Numbered from the stretch's first letter, positions 34,367-43,604 are shown. The stretch is 64,000 nt of DNA from Ilumatobacter coccineus YM16-304 (GCF_000348785.1 NC_020520.1:1736001-1800000); one strand, 5' to 3'. Numbers and translations: made by a program. The notes: generated by a model from the sequence alone, not told the origin.

Positions 34367-35356
34367 TCAGACCATGCCTCGGAGCCACCACAGGCTCATC
34401 GCGTAGGCGATCACGAGGAGGAGGAACGAGGCCAGCGCATAGCGCCAGGTCAGTTCCTTCACGATCTCGATCTCCTCGCCGAGCGTGTCGCCGAGCGATT
34501 CGCGGATCTCGTCGTACGCGTCGGCGAGTTCGTTGCCGGTCTGTGCTTCGAACGACTCGCCACCGGTGAGTTCGGCGACGAGCTCGAGTTCGGCTGGTCG
34601 CACCGGCACCTCGACCCGCTCGCCCGACACCGGGTCGATGATCGAACCGCTGTCGGTGCCGAACGCGATGGTGAACACGGGGATGCCGCCGTCGGCGGCC
34701 AGCTGGGCTCCCTCGGGGGTGCTGCGGCCGACGGTGGTCTCGCCGTCGGTGAGCAACACGATCACGCCGGGTGCGAGGTCGGGGTCGCGGTTCTCGTCGT
34801 CTTCGACGGCGTTGAGCAACAGGTTGGTCCCGGCCGACAGCGCGTCGCCGATCGCCGTCGACAGGTCGAGTTCGAGATCGTCGATGTGGCGGGTGACGAT
34901 GCTCCGGTCGAGCGTCGGGTTGACCTCGATGGTCACCACGCCGGCAAACGAGATGAGGCCGACCTCGACGTCGTCGTCGACCTCGTCGATGAAGTTCTGC
35001 GCGGCGATCTTCGCCGCCTCGAGCCGGTTCGGGTCGACGTCTTCGGCTTCCATCGACAGCGACACGTCGAACAGCACCAGGATTCGGCCGTCGCTGTTGG
35101 TGCGTTCGGTCGAGCGATCGACGGGGCGGGCGATGGCCACCACGGCAGCGGCGAGGCCGAGCAGTTGGACGGCGGCGATGAGGTGTCGCCGCCACCGGGG
35201 CCGCTTGGGGGCGACCTTGTCGAGCAGATCGACCTGGGTGAACCGAACCTGTGCAGCCCGTCGCCAGCGCAGTGACGCGACGTACGCAGCAGCCAGGAGC
35301 GCGACGACGAGCAGGAGCCAGAGGCGGCCGCCGGCGAGGAAGTCTCCGGGGATCAT
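34367..35356 (-). CDS. VWA-domain membrane protein (BatA-like)
   Basis: The 329-residue protein has an N-terminal membrane helix (RLWLLLVVALLAAAYVASL), a second hydrophobic stretch around residue 60-76, a von Willebrand factor A domain and a C-terminal helix (YALASFLLLVIAYAMSLWW). The MIDAS motif is complete: D97-x-S99-x-S101 (VLFDVSLSM), a Thr/Asp pair in VLLTDGETT. Together with the MoxR ATPase and DUF58 protein upstream it forms a MoxR-DUF58-BatA unit, associated with chaperone-type assembly and stress tolerance. The VWA gene starts 7 bases after the DUF58 stop. Its partner proteins are unknown. Confidence 0.9.
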   Translation of the reverse strand: MIPGDFLAGGRLWLLLVVALLAAAYVASLRWRRAAQVRFTQVDLLDKVAPKRPRWRRHLIAAVQLLGLAAAVVAIARPVDRSTERTNSDGRILVLFDVSLSMEAEDVDPNRLEAAKIAAQNFIDEVDDDVEVGLISFAGVVTIEVNPTLDRSIVTRHIDDLELDLSTAIGDALSAGTNLLLNAVEDDENRDPDLAPGVIVLLTDGETTVGRSTPEGAQLAADGGIPVFTIAFGTDSGSIIDPVSGERVEVPVRPAELELVAELTGGESFEAQTGNELADAYDEIRESLGDTLGEEIEIVKELTWRYALASFLLLVIAYAMSLWWLRGMV

Positions 35357-35363
35357 CGTGCGG

Positions 35364-36338
35364 TCACCGTTTCAACACTCCGCCGCGAACGGCTTGGACC
35401 CGACGATTCTGAACGTGCTCGATGATCGAACCGAGCCAGTCGTCGGCCGTCGAGATCTCGATCAACTCGGCGCCCGACCGCCCGAGTGCATCGTTTCGAC
35501 GGTGTCGTTCGGTGGCGGCGGCCTCGCGATAGCGATCCTGCACCTTCTTGGTGACGCGGATCTCGCGGCTGAGTCCGGTCGCCGGGTCGACGAGTTCGAC
35601 CAGCCCGATGGGCGGGACGTCCATCTCGCGCGGATCGTGCACGCTGATGGCGAGCAGGTCGTGGCGCAAGCCGAGCCGACCGAGCGGGCCCTGCCAGTCG
35701 TCGCCGGTGAAGTCGGAGATCACCGCGACGAACCCGCGGCGCTTGGCGATCGCACCGACCCGTTCGAGCGCTCCGGCGAGATCGGCCCGGCCGGCGCCTT
35801 CGGCCGACGGCGCCGAGGCCAGCGACGACAGGATGGCCCGCACCTGGTTCTTGCCGGCACGCGGCTGCATCACTCGAATGTTCGGCCCGGCGACGAGCAC
35901 CGCTCCGAGACGGTTCTGGTTGCGGGCGGTCAGGAATCCGACCGTTGCGGCAGCGGCCATCGCCGTCTGCGCCTTGTCGTTCTCGGTGGTGCCGAACCGC
36001 ATCGTCGCCGACACGTCGATCACGACCCAGGCGAGGAGATCGCGGTCGGCGATCTGTTCGCGCACGTACGTCTCGTTGGTGCGAGCGGTGACGTTCCAGT
36101 CGATCCGGCGGACGTCGTCGCCAGGCTGGTACGGGCGTGACTCGCCCGGCTCGGAGCCGTGGCCCGGGGTGAGTCCCTGGTAGTTGCCGTGCAGCACGCC
36201 GTCGAGTCGGCGGTTGATCATGAGCTCCATCGAACGCAGCATCTCGGCGGTGGCGTCGGGCGTCGGTCCGCTGACCCACGCGTGGATCGGAGCAGGCGGG
36301 GGAGTCGTCGGAGCGGTTGTCGGCGGTGAATCGACCAC
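35364..36338 (-). CDS. DUF58-domain protein
   Basis: The 324-residue protein has the DUF58 hallmark YQPGDDVRRIDWNVTARTNETYVRE and a VWA-like fold behind it, with WVVIDVSATMRFG replacing a classic MIDAS DxSxS (D-V-S-A-T) and VAVISDF. DUF58 proteins work with MoxR AAA+ ATPases, probably as substrate adaptors. The start is GTG at 36338, 4 bases after the moxR stop; no nearby ATG gives a full domain. The N-terminal 15 residues are Pro/Thr-rich and not conserved. The gene is followed directly by the VWA gene. Confidence 0.88.
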   Translation of the reverse strand: MVDSPPTTAPTTPPPAPIHAWVSGPTPDATAEMLRSMELMINRRLDGVLHGNYQGLTPGHGSEPGESRPYQPGDDVRRIDWNVTARTNETYVREQIADRDLLAWVVIDVSATMRFGTTENDKAQTAMAAAATVGFLTARNQNRLGAVLVAGPNIRVMQPRAGKNQVRAILSSLASAPSAEGAGRADLAGALERVGAIAKRRGFVAVISDFTGDDWQGPLGRLGLRHDLLAISVHDPREMDVPPIGLVELVDPATGLSREIRVTKKVQDRYREAAATERHRRNDALGRSGAELIEISTADDWLGSIIEHVQNRRVQAVRGGVLKR

Positions 36339-36342
36339 CGCG

Positions 36343-37395
36343 TCAGCTCCGCTCGAACGCGTCGTTCGGCTTCGGCGACACCCAGTTCGCCGGCACGCTC
36401 GCGAGGATGCGCTGCACCACCTGGTCGGCGGTGATGTCACGAGCCAGCGCGTCGTAGGTGAGCAGCAGGCGGTGCCGCATGATCTCGGGTGCGAGGTCGA
36501 ACACGTCCTGCGGAGTGGCGTACGTGCGGCCTCGCAGCATGGCGAGTGCTCGTGCGCCGCGGATCAGATTGATCGTGGCGCGGGGACTCGCTCCGAGGCC
36601 GATGATCTCGCCGAGGTCGCCGAGATTGAAACGGTCGGGGTGCCGCGTGCACTGGACGAGGTCGACCGCGTACTGGCTCACCGAGCGGTCGACGAACACC
36701 CGATCGGCACGCGCCTGGAGTTCGAGGAGTTCGTCGAGGGTGATCACCTGCTGCGGCGACGGAGCATCGGTGGTGACGCCCATGCGATCGAGGATCGCCA
36801 TCTCCTCGTCGGCGGTGGGATGGTCGAGCGTGATCTTCATCATGAAGCGGTCACGCTGCGCGTCGGGCAGGTTGTAGACGCCTTCCGACTCGATCGGGTT
36901 CTGCGTCGCGACGACGAAGAACGGTGTCGGGACGGGATGGGTCACGCCGCCGATCGTGACCTGCTGCTCCGCCATCACTTCGAGCAGCGCCGACTGGACC
37001 TTGGCCGGAGCACGGTTGATCTCGTCGGTGAGGAGGAAGTTGACGAAGACCGGGCCGAACTCGACGTCGAAGGTCTCGGTCGAGCCGCGGTAGATGCGGG
37101 TGCCGACGATGTCGGACGGCAACAGGTCGGGCGTGAACTGGATGCGAGCGAACGACCCGCCGACGACGTTCGCGAGCGTCTCGGCCGCCAGCGTCTTGGC
37201 CAGACCCGGTACCGATTCGAGCAGGCAGTGCCCTCGGCAGAGCACGCCGACGAGGAGTCGCTCGAGCAGTCGGGTCTGTCCGACGATGACCTTGCGGAGT
37301 TCGAAGAAGATCTTCTCGAACGTCTCCGCGGTCGCCCGGTCGTCCATGGGAGTCGCCGGTGCCGCCGGTGTCGGAGTGAAATTGTTGTCCGTCAT
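36343..37395 (-). CDS. MoxR-family AAA+ ATPase
   Basis: The 350-residue protein has the MoxR AAA+ core. Walker A is ESVPGLAKT (60-68; the family usually has EGVPGLAKT, so here Ser replaces Gly), Walker B is LLTDEINRAP (D124, E125), VATQNPIE is sensor I, and LPDAQRDRF with LGASPRATINL follow. MoxR ATPases remodel or insert cofactors into client proteins together with VWA partners. The ATG at 37395 gives the standard length; a longer frame to 37509 is not protein-like. The gene heads the MoxR-DUF58-VWA operon on the minus strand. Confidence 0.93.
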   Translation of the reverse strand: MTDNNFTPTPAAPATPMDDRATAETFEKIFFELRKVIVGQTRLLERLLVGVLCRGHCLLESVPGLAKTLAAETLANVVGGSFARIQFTPDLLPSDIVGTRIYRGSTETFDVEFGPVFVNFLLTDEINRAPAKVQSALLEVMAEQQVTIGGVTHPVPTPFFVVATQNPIESEGVYNLPDAQRDRFMMKITLDHPTADEEMAILDRMGVTTDAPSPQQVITLDELLELQARADRVFVDRSVSQYAVDLVQCTRHPDRFNLGDLGEIIGLGASPRATINLIRGARALAMLRGRTYATPQDVFDLAPEIMRHRLLLTYDALARDITADQVVQRILASVPANWVSPKPNDAFERS

Positions 37396-37515
37396 GCCAC
37401 GGTCGAAGATAGTGGTTGCCAGGCGCGATGTGCCGTCGACCGGCGTGTGCGCGAGCGGTTCGCCACGATGTTCTCCACCTGTTTCCGAGTGGCGTGACCG
37501 CCGGCTCATAGCCTG

Positions 37516-37881
37516 GTGCGTGTGACGAGCGAGGTGAGCGACCCAGGCGAGTTCGACGATCCCGGCGTCGACGTCATCACCGCCGAGGAAACGATCACCG
37601 CCAAGGAAGCCGTCACCGCCGAGGAAGCCGCTGCGGAGCGACGAGCGTCATCGATCGAGGCGGGCCGGCGCAAGGGCGGCGCCGCAGGCGCAGCCATGGC
37701 TGGGGCGATGCTCGCGATCAGCGAGATCTACGAAGGTCCCAAGCGCGACGAGATCGTCGCCGTGTCGGAATCGCCCGACGAGCCCGGCGACATCGACAAG
37801 GACGGCATGCGCATCGACGTCGGCGACGTCAGCGTCGAATCGATCCTCCCCGACGACCAACCCCCGTCATCCGGTGTCTGA
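37516..37881 (+). CDS. small acidic protein of unknown function
   Basis: I do not recognise this 121-residue protein. It starts with GTG (37516 or 37522), has a Glu/Thr/Ala-rich stretch with repeats such as TAEETITAKEAVTAEEAA, a short hydrophobic patch GGAAGAAMAGAMLAIS, and a very acidic C-terminal half (SPDEPGDIDKDGMRIDVGDVSVES). Codon use and start context look like a real gene, and it is divergent from moxR by about 120 bases. Its last residues PSSGV and stop are written by a palindromic repeat shared with the convergent neighbour. Function is not predictable. Confidence 0.55.
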   Translation: MRVTSEVSDPGEFDDPGVDVITAEETITAKEAVTAEEAAAERRASSIEAGRRKGGAAGAAMAGAMLAISEIYEGPKRDEIVAVSESPDEPGDIDKDGMRIDVGDVSVESILPDDQPPSSGV

Positions 37882-37940
37882 CACCATTTGACCGACACCG
37901 CTTGACCGGTGCGTCATCGGGTGTCAGACACCGGATGATG
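37866..37940. repeat. palindrome family C, copies 1 and 2 (inverted pair)
   Basis: CATCCGGTGTCTGACACC (37868-37885) and its exact complement (37919-37936) face each other across 33 bases. Each arm holds an inner palindrome, GGTGTC-T-GACACC. The pair carries both stop codons of the convergent genes: TGA 37879-37881 and, on the minus strand, TGA at 37926-37924. It should work as a two-way terminator. Confidence 0.85.
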
Positions 37941-39162
37941 CGGATCGGGTGAGGTAGGCGCCGGGGCGGTCGAGGAACTTGCGGTGCCAGCGGCTCGGGG
38001 TGAGCACGAGGGCGCGCGGCTCGTCTTCGAACATCCAGCGGGCGAAGTTTCGCTTGCCCCAGTTGCCGCTGTTGGCCACCACGCGCAGCGCTCCGCGAGC
38101 ACCCCACGGTTTGGCGAGCACCGAGCCCAGCGCCAGCGACATCTTGTGGTCGGCCAGCAGGTGATGCTTCACCTCGCGCTCGTACAGGTCCGCTGCTTCG
38201 CGAGGTTGGAGCGCCCCGGCGGCGATGATCGCTTCGGCGGCGAGGCGTCCGGTGAGGAGTGCCTGGCCGATGCCTTCGCCCGTCATCACGTCGGTCGCAG
38301 CAGCAGCGTCGCCGACGAAGAACACCCGGTCGCCGGTGAGCGGGAGTTGATCGACACGCGCCGGGATCGGCCACGCGGTGTGCCGTTGCTCCATCTCGAA
38401 ACCTGCGCCGAGCGCCTCGACGATGTGCGGCCGCTCGAGTAGATCGGGCCAGATCGCTTTGATCTCCTTGCCCGTCCGTTCGCCGTCGCGCAGTACGCCG
38501 AACCCGATGTTGGCGCGGTTGCCAGGCAGCGGGAACGACCACGCGTAACCGGGCAGCAGGTCGGGCTCGAACCACACGAACAGTTGCTGTGCGGCGGGCC
38601 CGGTGACGTTCGACGCGTACTGCCGGAACCCGTGCCATTCACCGAGGTAGCCGGGCTCGTTGAGCGCGAGCGACTTGCGGATCGGGCTCCACATGCCGTC
38701 GGCGGCGATGACGTAGCGGCTCGTGATGGTGTGGTCGTCGGCCTCGATGGTGACGGTTGCGTCGTCGACGGCGATGCCGGTGTAGCCGACGCCGTCGAGC
38801 ACCGTCGCACCGGCGACGCGGGCCAACTCCACGAGGGCGTTGTCGAGTTGGAGCCGCGGCGCGACGGCGGCGTACTTGCCGGCGTCGGGGAGCGGGATCT
38901 CGACCTGGCGGCCCGAGGGCGAGCGCAGCGCGACGCCGGACACGTCGAACCAGTCGTCGACGGTGTCGGGCCGGAAGTCGAGGTGTTCGAGTTCTCGGAG
39001 CGCCAGCGTGGTGAGCCCGTCGCCGCAGCACTTGTCGCGCGGGAAGCTCGCCTTGTCGATGACGATCACCGATCGACCGGCTCGTGCGAGTTCGATCGCT
39101 GCGGCGGTCCCGGCCGGACCTGCGCCGACGATGGTGACGTCGGCGGTCAACTGGTTCGTCAT
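37924..39162 (-). CDS. geranylgeranyl reductase-family FAD oxidoreductase
   Basis: The 412-residue flavoprotein has a Rossmann dinucleotide motif VTIVGAGPAGTAAAIELARAG (GAGPAG, 13-18), KCCGDGLT, an IAADGMWS stretch and FFVGDAAAATDVMTGEGIGQALL, the pattern of the geranylgeranyl reductase and FixC-like group. It probably reduces isoprenoid double bonds, for example in menaquinone or lipid chains, but hydroxylation is also possible. The ATG at 39162 lies directly before the first beta strand. Its stop codon and last residues (SSGV) come from palindrome family C, which is shared with the convergent acidic-protein gene. Confidence 0.87.
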   Translation of the reverse strand: MTNQLTADVTIVGAGPAGTAAAIELARAGRSVIVIDKASFPRDKCCGDGLTTLALRELEHLDFRPDTVDDWFDVSGVALRSPSGRQVEIPLPDAGKYAAVAPRLQLDNALVELARVAGATVLDGVGYTGIAVDDATVTIEADDHTITSRYVIAADGMWSPIRKSLALNEPGYLGEWHGFRQYASNVTGPAAQQLFVWFEPDLLPGYAWSFPLPGNRANIGFGVLRDGERTGKEIKAIWPDLLERPHIVEALGAGFEMEQRHTAWPIPARVDQLPLTGDRVFFVGDAAAATDVMTGEGIGQALLTGRLAAEAIIAAGALQPREAADLYEREVKHHLLADHKMSLALGSVLAKPWGARGALRVVANSGNWGKRNFARWMFEDEPRALVLTPSRWHRKFLDRPGAYLTRSASSGV

Positions 39163-39241
39163 TGCCCGGCAGGATAGGAGCTGGATCGACGGGTGCGGAA
39201 GGGTTTGGTGCGAGCGCTCGACGGTCGGCGAGGTGATTTCG

Positions 39242-40066
39242 TCAGGGAGCCTGGAGCTGGACGCGTCGAGCAGGCTGCATGCCGTCGCGCTCCCAGGTCG
39301 TTGCCAGCGTCTGGTGAACCCGACGTCGCCACTCCGGGAGCAGCGCGACGGCGGCGTCGCCGGGGCACGCGGTGTAGGTGACGGCTCGGTGCGGCGAGAT
39401 GACCGGTGTGGTGATCGTCGCTCCCGCCGGGAACTTGTCGGAGCCGCGTGACACGAACGTCGTCGAGGCGTCGCGGAACGTCCCGAGGTCGTAGCGCCCG
39501 GCGAGCCACGCGAGCGTGCGTACGAGACTGTCCTGCGCGGCAGCGGTCGGTGGCTCGGCCACATGGTTGCCGAGCAGGCAGACCAGCTGGGAGTAGCCCT
39601 GGTTGCCACCGGTGGCGCTCGCCTCGACCGGACCGTCGAGCGATCCGGCTCGCCCCTCCCAGACCGAGCCGTCGGGAGCGACGAAGAAGTTGTAGGCGAC
39701 GTCCTGCCAGCGCTTCTCCGGGCCGGTGTGAAACGCGTAGATGCTGCGGATGACCGAGCGCGGATCGGACGTGTTGAAGCTGGATGCGCTGTGGTGCACG
39801 AGGAGGAACTTCACCTCCTCCGGCGGGATGTGGGCCGTCGGCGGGAGGTCGGCACCCCACTCGTCGCGCCGATGGATGCTGAGCCCGTCGGCCACGGTGA
39901 GCGCTGCGGCGGCCGGGCGTGCTCGGCTCGGCGTGGCGGTGGTCGGAGATCGGTCGTCGGTGTCGAGCGCGAGGGCGTCGGTCACGTGGTCGCCGCAGCA
40001 GATCGCCGCAGCGGTCGCGGCGGCCCCGGCGAGCATCTGCCGTCGCGTCGACTTCGATCCACCCAT
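39242..40066 (-). CDS. secreted PGRP-type N-acetylmuramoyl-L-alanine amidase
   Basis: The 274-residue protein has a twin-arginine-like start (STRRQMLAGAAATAAA) followed by two Cys, so Tat export with possible lipidation. The peptidoglycan-recognition/amidase_2 domain keeps zinc ligands H91 or H92 in LLVHHSAS, H226 in ISPHRAVTYTA and C234 in ACPGD, with Y125 in AYNFFV and WEGR typical of active amidases. It should cleave the lactyl-peptide bond in peptidoglycan outside the cell. It is divergent from the SDR gene at 40091, with a gap of only 24 bases, so promoters must overlap coding sequence. Confidence 0.88.
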   Translation of the reverse strand: MGGSKSTRRQMLAGAAATAAAICCGDHVTDALALDTDDRSPTTATPSRARPAAAALTVADGLSIHRRDEWGADLPPTAHIPPEEVKFLLVHHSASSFNTSDPRSVIRSIYAFHTGPEKRWQDVAYNFFVAPDGSVWEGRAGSLDGPVEASATGGNQGYSQLVCLLGNHVAEPPTAAAQDSLVRTLAWLAGRYDLGTFRDASTTFVSRGSDKFPAGATITTPVISPHRAVTYTACPGDAAVALLPEWRRRVHQTLATTWERDGMQPARRVQLQAP

Positions 40067-40090
40067 CGCTCACAGCCTACGGTCGGGCCC

Positions 40091-41020
40091 ATGACTGGAT
40101 TGTGTGAAGGGCGTGTCGTCATCGTGACCGGAGCGGGTCGAGGGATCGGGCGCGAGCACGCGCTCAGCCTCGCTCGCCACGGCGCGAAGGTGGTCGTGAA
40201 CGACCTCGGTGGAGCGGTCGACGGTTCGGGTGGCGACTTGTCGCCGGCCGGTCAGGTCGTCGCCGAGATCACCGAGATGGGTGGCGAAGCGGTGGCGAAC
40301 GGTGAAAGCGTCTCCGACTGGGAGGGCGCCAAGCGCATGGTCGATCAGGCGATCGACACATGGGGACGCCTCGATGGTCTGGTCAACAACGCCGGCATCC
40401 TGCGCGACCGCATGCTGGCGAACATGAGTGAAGAAGAATGGGATGCCGTCATCGACGTGCATCTCAAGGGCACGTTCGCTCCGGCACGCCACGCCGCGGC
40501 CTACTGGCGTGAGCAGTCGAAGGCGGGCAAGGAGGTGTCGGGTCGCATCGTCAACACGACGTCGGTGTCGGGCATCTACGGCAACATCGGCCAGACCAAC
40601 TACGGCGCCGCCAAGGCCGGCATCGCGTCGTTCACCAACATCGCCGCGCTCGAACTGGCGCGCTACGGCGTCACGGTCAACGCGGTCGCTCCCGTCGCCC
40701 TCACCCGCATGACCGAAGGTCTGGGCCCGGCACCCGAGACCGACGAAGACCGTGAGGCGCAGGCCCCGAGGTGGATCGCACCGATCGTCACGTGGCTGTG
40801 CTCGGAAGAAGCAGCTGGTGTGACCGGCCGCGTGTTCGAGGCGTCGGGTCGATTCCTCGCTGTGGCCGAACCGTGGGTGCGCGGACCGTCGATCGACCCG
40901 ATCGACGACCCGACACTGCTCGGTGCCGCAGTCGAAGGACTGCTCGCCGAGGCACGCGGCAACACGGGGATGAACGGCGTGACCGGAGGCCCGCCGCAGA
41001 ACCTGCTCGGCGGTTCGTGA
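40091..41020 (+). CDS. short-chain dehydrogenase, 3-hydroxyacyl-CoA dehydrogenase type
   Basis: The 309-residue SDR has VTGAGRGIGREHALSLARHGAKVVVNDLGGAVDGSG, NNAGILRDRMLANM, a NTTSVSGIYGN Ser and YGAAKAG with the catalytic Tyr/Lys. It resembles the SDR at 4843 and the dehydrogenase part of multifunctional beta-oxidation enzymes. It ends in a C-terminal extension with PPQNLLGG. The MaoC hydratase follows 64 bases later on the same strand; hydratase plus dehydrogenase would supply two successive beta-oxidation steps. The ATG at 40091 fits the first strand. Confidence 0.9.
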   Translation: MTGLCEGRVVIVTGAGRGIGREHALSLARHGAKVVVNDLGGAVDGSGGDLSPAGQVVAEITEMGGEAVANGESVSDWEGAKRMVDQAIDTWGRLDGLVNNAGILRDRMLANMSEEEWDAVIDVHLKGTFAPARHAAAYWREQSKAGKEVSGRIVNTTSVSGIYGNIGQTNYGAAKAGIASFTNIAALELARYGVTVNAVAPVALTRMTEGLGPAPETDEDREAQAPRWIAPIVTWLCSEEAAGVTGRVFEASGRFLAVAEPWVRGPSIDPIDDPTLLGAAVEGLLAEARGNTGMNGVTGGPPQNLLGGS

Positions 41021-41084
41021 CGCCGGGCGTCGAACGGCGCCGTCCGATTCGCCGCGATCGTCGCGTCGTGCTTACCGTCGGGTC

Positions 41085-41933
41085 ATGCCCTTGAACCCAG
41101 ATGCCGTCGGCGCCACCTCCGATCCGATCGAGGTCTCGTGGACCTCCAAAGATGCGCTGCTCTACGCGGTCGGCATCGGCGCAGGCCACGAAGAGCTCCC
41201 GTTCACGACCGAGAACTCGGCCGACATCGAACAGGCTGTGTTCCCGACGTTCCCCGTGGTCATCGGGTACGGCCGCGGCTCGGCGATGGGCAAGATCGGC
41301 ACGTTCAACCCGGCCATGCTCGTCCACGGTCAGCAGGCGATCACGCTGCATCGCCCGATCCCGGTCGAGGGGACCGTCACGATCAGCGGCGAGATCATCG
41401 GCATGTACGACAAGGGCAAGGCGGCCGTCGTCGAGTCTCGCAACACCGCGGTGATGGACGGCGAACCGCTCTACACGACCACGATGTCGGCGTTCATCCG
41501 CGGCGAAGGTGGTTGGGGCGGCGAGCGCGGCCCGTCGGGTCCGAAGAACGTGCCGCCCGAATCGGCTCCCGATCACACCGTCGGCTACCAGACCTCTCGC
41601 GATCAGGCGTTCGTGTATCGGCTGTCGGGTGACCGCAACCCGTTGCACACCGACCCGAAGTTCGCGGCGATGGGCGGGTTCGACACGCCGATCCTCCACG
41701 GCCTCTGCACCTACGGCTTCACCGGTCGCGCGTTGCTCCACACGGTGTGCGACAGCGACCCGTCGAAGTTCCGCCACATCGAAGGTCGCTTCGCCTCCCC
41801 GGTGTTCCCCGGCGAAGCGCTCACCATCCGCATGTGGTCGGACGGACCGGGCAAGACGCTGTTCACCACGAGCGCCGGCGAGGGCGACACCGAGCGCATC
41901 GTCATCGACCAAGGCCTCCTCGAACACTCCTGA
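41085..41933 (+). CDS. MaoC-type enoyl-CoA hydratase 2
   Basis: The 282-residue protein is a double hot-dog hydratase 2. The catalytic motif YRLSGDRNPLHTDPKFA holds D183, N185 and H188, followed by FDTPILHGLCTYGFTGRAL, which is typical of active (R)-specific hydratases. The N-terminal half is the degenerate hot-dog with substrate-binding residues. It hydrates trans-2-enoyl-CoA to (R)-3-hydroxyacyl-CoA in fatty-acid or sterol side-chain degradation. It fits the SDR upstream. The ATG at 41085 was chosen by length; a hairpin of family B begins 8 bases after the stop. Confidence 0.92.
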   Translation: MPLNPDAVGATSDPIEVSWTSKDALLYAVGIGAGHEELPFTTENSADIEQAVFPTFPVVIGYGRGSAMGKIGTFNPAMLVHGQQAITLHRPIPVEGTVTISGEIIGMYDKGKAAVVESRNTAVMDGEPLYTTTMSAFIRGEGGWGGERGPSGPKNVPPESAPDHTVGYQTSRDQAFVYRLSGDRNPLHTDPKFAAMGGFDTPILHGLCTYGFTGRALLHTVCDSDPSKFRHIEGRFASPVFPGEALTIRMWSDGPGKTLFTTSAGEGDTERIVIDQGLLEHS

Positions 41934-41940
41934 CCTGTCG

Positions 41941-41986
41941 TTTTACCCCTGCGATCCGTCACGGGTGACGGATCGCAGGGGCAAAA
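41941..41986. terminator. hairpin family B, copy 1 (bidirectional terminator)
   Basis: A 16-base perfect stem (CCCCTGCGATCCGTCA and complement, loop CGGG) is flanked by TTTTA on the left and CAAAAA on the right, so it reads as a terminator in both directions. It lies between the convergent MaoC gene (ends 41933) and acyl-CoA synthetase (ends 41994). Confidence 0.9.
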
Positions 41987-41993
41987 ACGTGAG

Positions 41994-43562
41994 TCAGCCG
42001 AGGATCTTGTTCTCGTGGCCCTCCCAGTACGGGTCGCGGAGCTTGCGCTTGTAGAGCTTGCCGGTCGGAAGTCGCGGCAGTTCGGCGGCGAAGTCGATCG
42101 AGCGCGGCACCTTCTGGCGTGAGAGGTGCTCGGCGCAGAACTCGGTGAGTTCGGCGGCGAGGTCGTCGTTCGGCTCGAACTCCGGCATCGGCTGCACCAC
42201 GGCCTTCACCTCCTCGCCCAGGTCGGCGTTGGGGACGCCGAAGACCGCCGCGTCGGCGACCTTCGGGTGCGTGATGAGTAGGTTCTCGGTCTCCTGCGGA
42301 TAGATGTTCACGCCGCCCGAGATGATCATGAACGTCGCCCGGTCGGTCAGGTACAGGAACCCGTCGGCGTCGACGTAGCCGACGTCGTTGACCGTGGTCA
42401 TCGAACCGTCGCTCGACGTCGCCTCGTCGGTCTTGTCGGGGTCGTTGTGGTACTCGAACTCGGTCGCGGTCTTGAACCAGATCGTCCCCGGCTCGCCCTG
42501 GGGAAGTTCGTTCATCTCGTCGTCGGCGATGAACAGGTCGCCGAGCACGATCTTGCCGACCGTGCCCTTGTGCGCGAGCCACTCCTCGGAATTGCACGCC
42601 GCGAAGCCCAGCCCCTCGGTGGCGCCGTAGTACTCGTGGATGATCGGGCCCCACCACTCGATCATCTGCTCCTTCACCTGCACCGGGCACGGCGCCGCCG
42701 CGTGCACCGCGATCTCGAGCGACGACAAGTCGTAGCGGTGGCGGTCCTCCTCGGGCAGCTTCAGCATCCGGCTGAACATGGTCGGCACGAGCTGCGTGTG
42801 GGTCACCGAGTACTGCTCGATCAGCCGCAGGTACTCCAACGGGTCGAAGCGTTCCATGATGACGACGGTGCCACCGACGCGCAGGGTGAGGTTGACCGCC
42901 GCCTGCGGAGCGGAGTGGTACAGCGGAGCGGGCGACAGGTACACCATGTCTTCGCGGTAGTGCCACAGGTTGGAGAGGAACGTGAAGAGCGGCATCTGCT
43001 CGCTCGGTGGCTGCTCGGGGAGCGGTCGGATGATCCCCTTCGGTCGTCCGGTCGTGCCCGACGAGTAGAGCATCGCGGTGCCGAGGAACTCGTCGTCGAT
43101 CGGTGTGCCCGGGTGCTCGGCGACCGCCGTGGCGAAGTCGACGACGCGAGCCGAGCCGACATCGGTGTCGGGTTCACCACCGTCGACGACGAGGACGAGC
43201 GACACACGAGGACACTGGGGGAGTGCGTCGAGCACGACATCACGTTTCGCTGCCGAGGTGATCACGACCTGCGATTCGGAGTGGTCGACGATGTACGCGA
43301 CCTCGTCGGCGGTCAGGTACGAGTTGACGCACGTGTAGTAGAGCCCCGACCGCTCGCCCGCCGCGCACGACTCGAGGTACCGGTCGTTGTTCTCCATGAA
43401 CACCGAGTAGTGGTCGAGGCGTCGCAACCCGTGAGCCCGGAGCAGGTGCGCGAGTCGGTTGGCCCGCCCTTCGAACTCGGCGAGGGTGACGGTCGCGCCG
43501 GTCGACGCCATGACGAAGGCCGGCCGGTCGGGATGCTGTGCGGCGTACTGGGTTGCGTACAT
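41994..43562 (-). CDS. acyl-CoA synthetase (AMP-binding)
   Basis: The 522-residue ANL ligase has LGTAMLYSSGTTGRPKGIIRPL as P-loop, YYGATEGLGF, GYVDADGFLYLTDRATFMIISGGVNIYPQETE and a C-terminal LPRLPTGKLYKRKLRDPYWEGH with the catalytic Lys. It belongs to the FadD13/long-chain group in style; the substrate cannot be told. The ATG at 43562 starts the homologous part; an open stretch to 43604 is not protein-like. The MaoC gene downstream is convergent, with the family B hairpin between, and palindrome family C lies upstream. Confidence 0.9.
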   Translation of the reverse strand: MYATQYAAQHPDRPAFVMASTGATVTLAEFEGRANRLAHLLRAHGLRRLDHYSVFMENNDRYLESCAAGERSGLYYTCVNSYLTADEVAYIVDHSESQVVITSAAKRDVVLDALPQCPRVSLVLVVDGGEPDTDVGSARVVDFATAVAEHPGTPIDDEFLGTAMLYSSGTTGRPKGIIRPLPEQPPSEQMPLFTFLSNLWHYREDMVYLSPAPLYHSAPQAAVNLTLRVGGTVVIMERFDPLEYLRLIEQYSVTHTQLVPTMFSRMLKLPEEDRHRYDLSSLEIAVHAAAPCPVQVKEQMIEWWGPIIHEYYGATEGLGFAACNSEEWLAHKGTVGKIVLGDLFIADDEMNELPQGEPGTIWFKTATEFEYHNDPDKTDEATSSDGSMTTVNDVGYVDADGFLYLTDRATFMIISGGVNIYPQETENLLITHPKVADAAVFGVPNADLGEEVKAVVQPMPEFEPNDDLAAELTEFCAEHLSRQKVPRSIDFAAELPRLPTGKLYKRKLRDPYWEGHENKILG

Positions 43563-43604
43563 GCCGCGACCGTAATCGCCCGCTCCGAGCCACCCGGACG
43601 CCAC

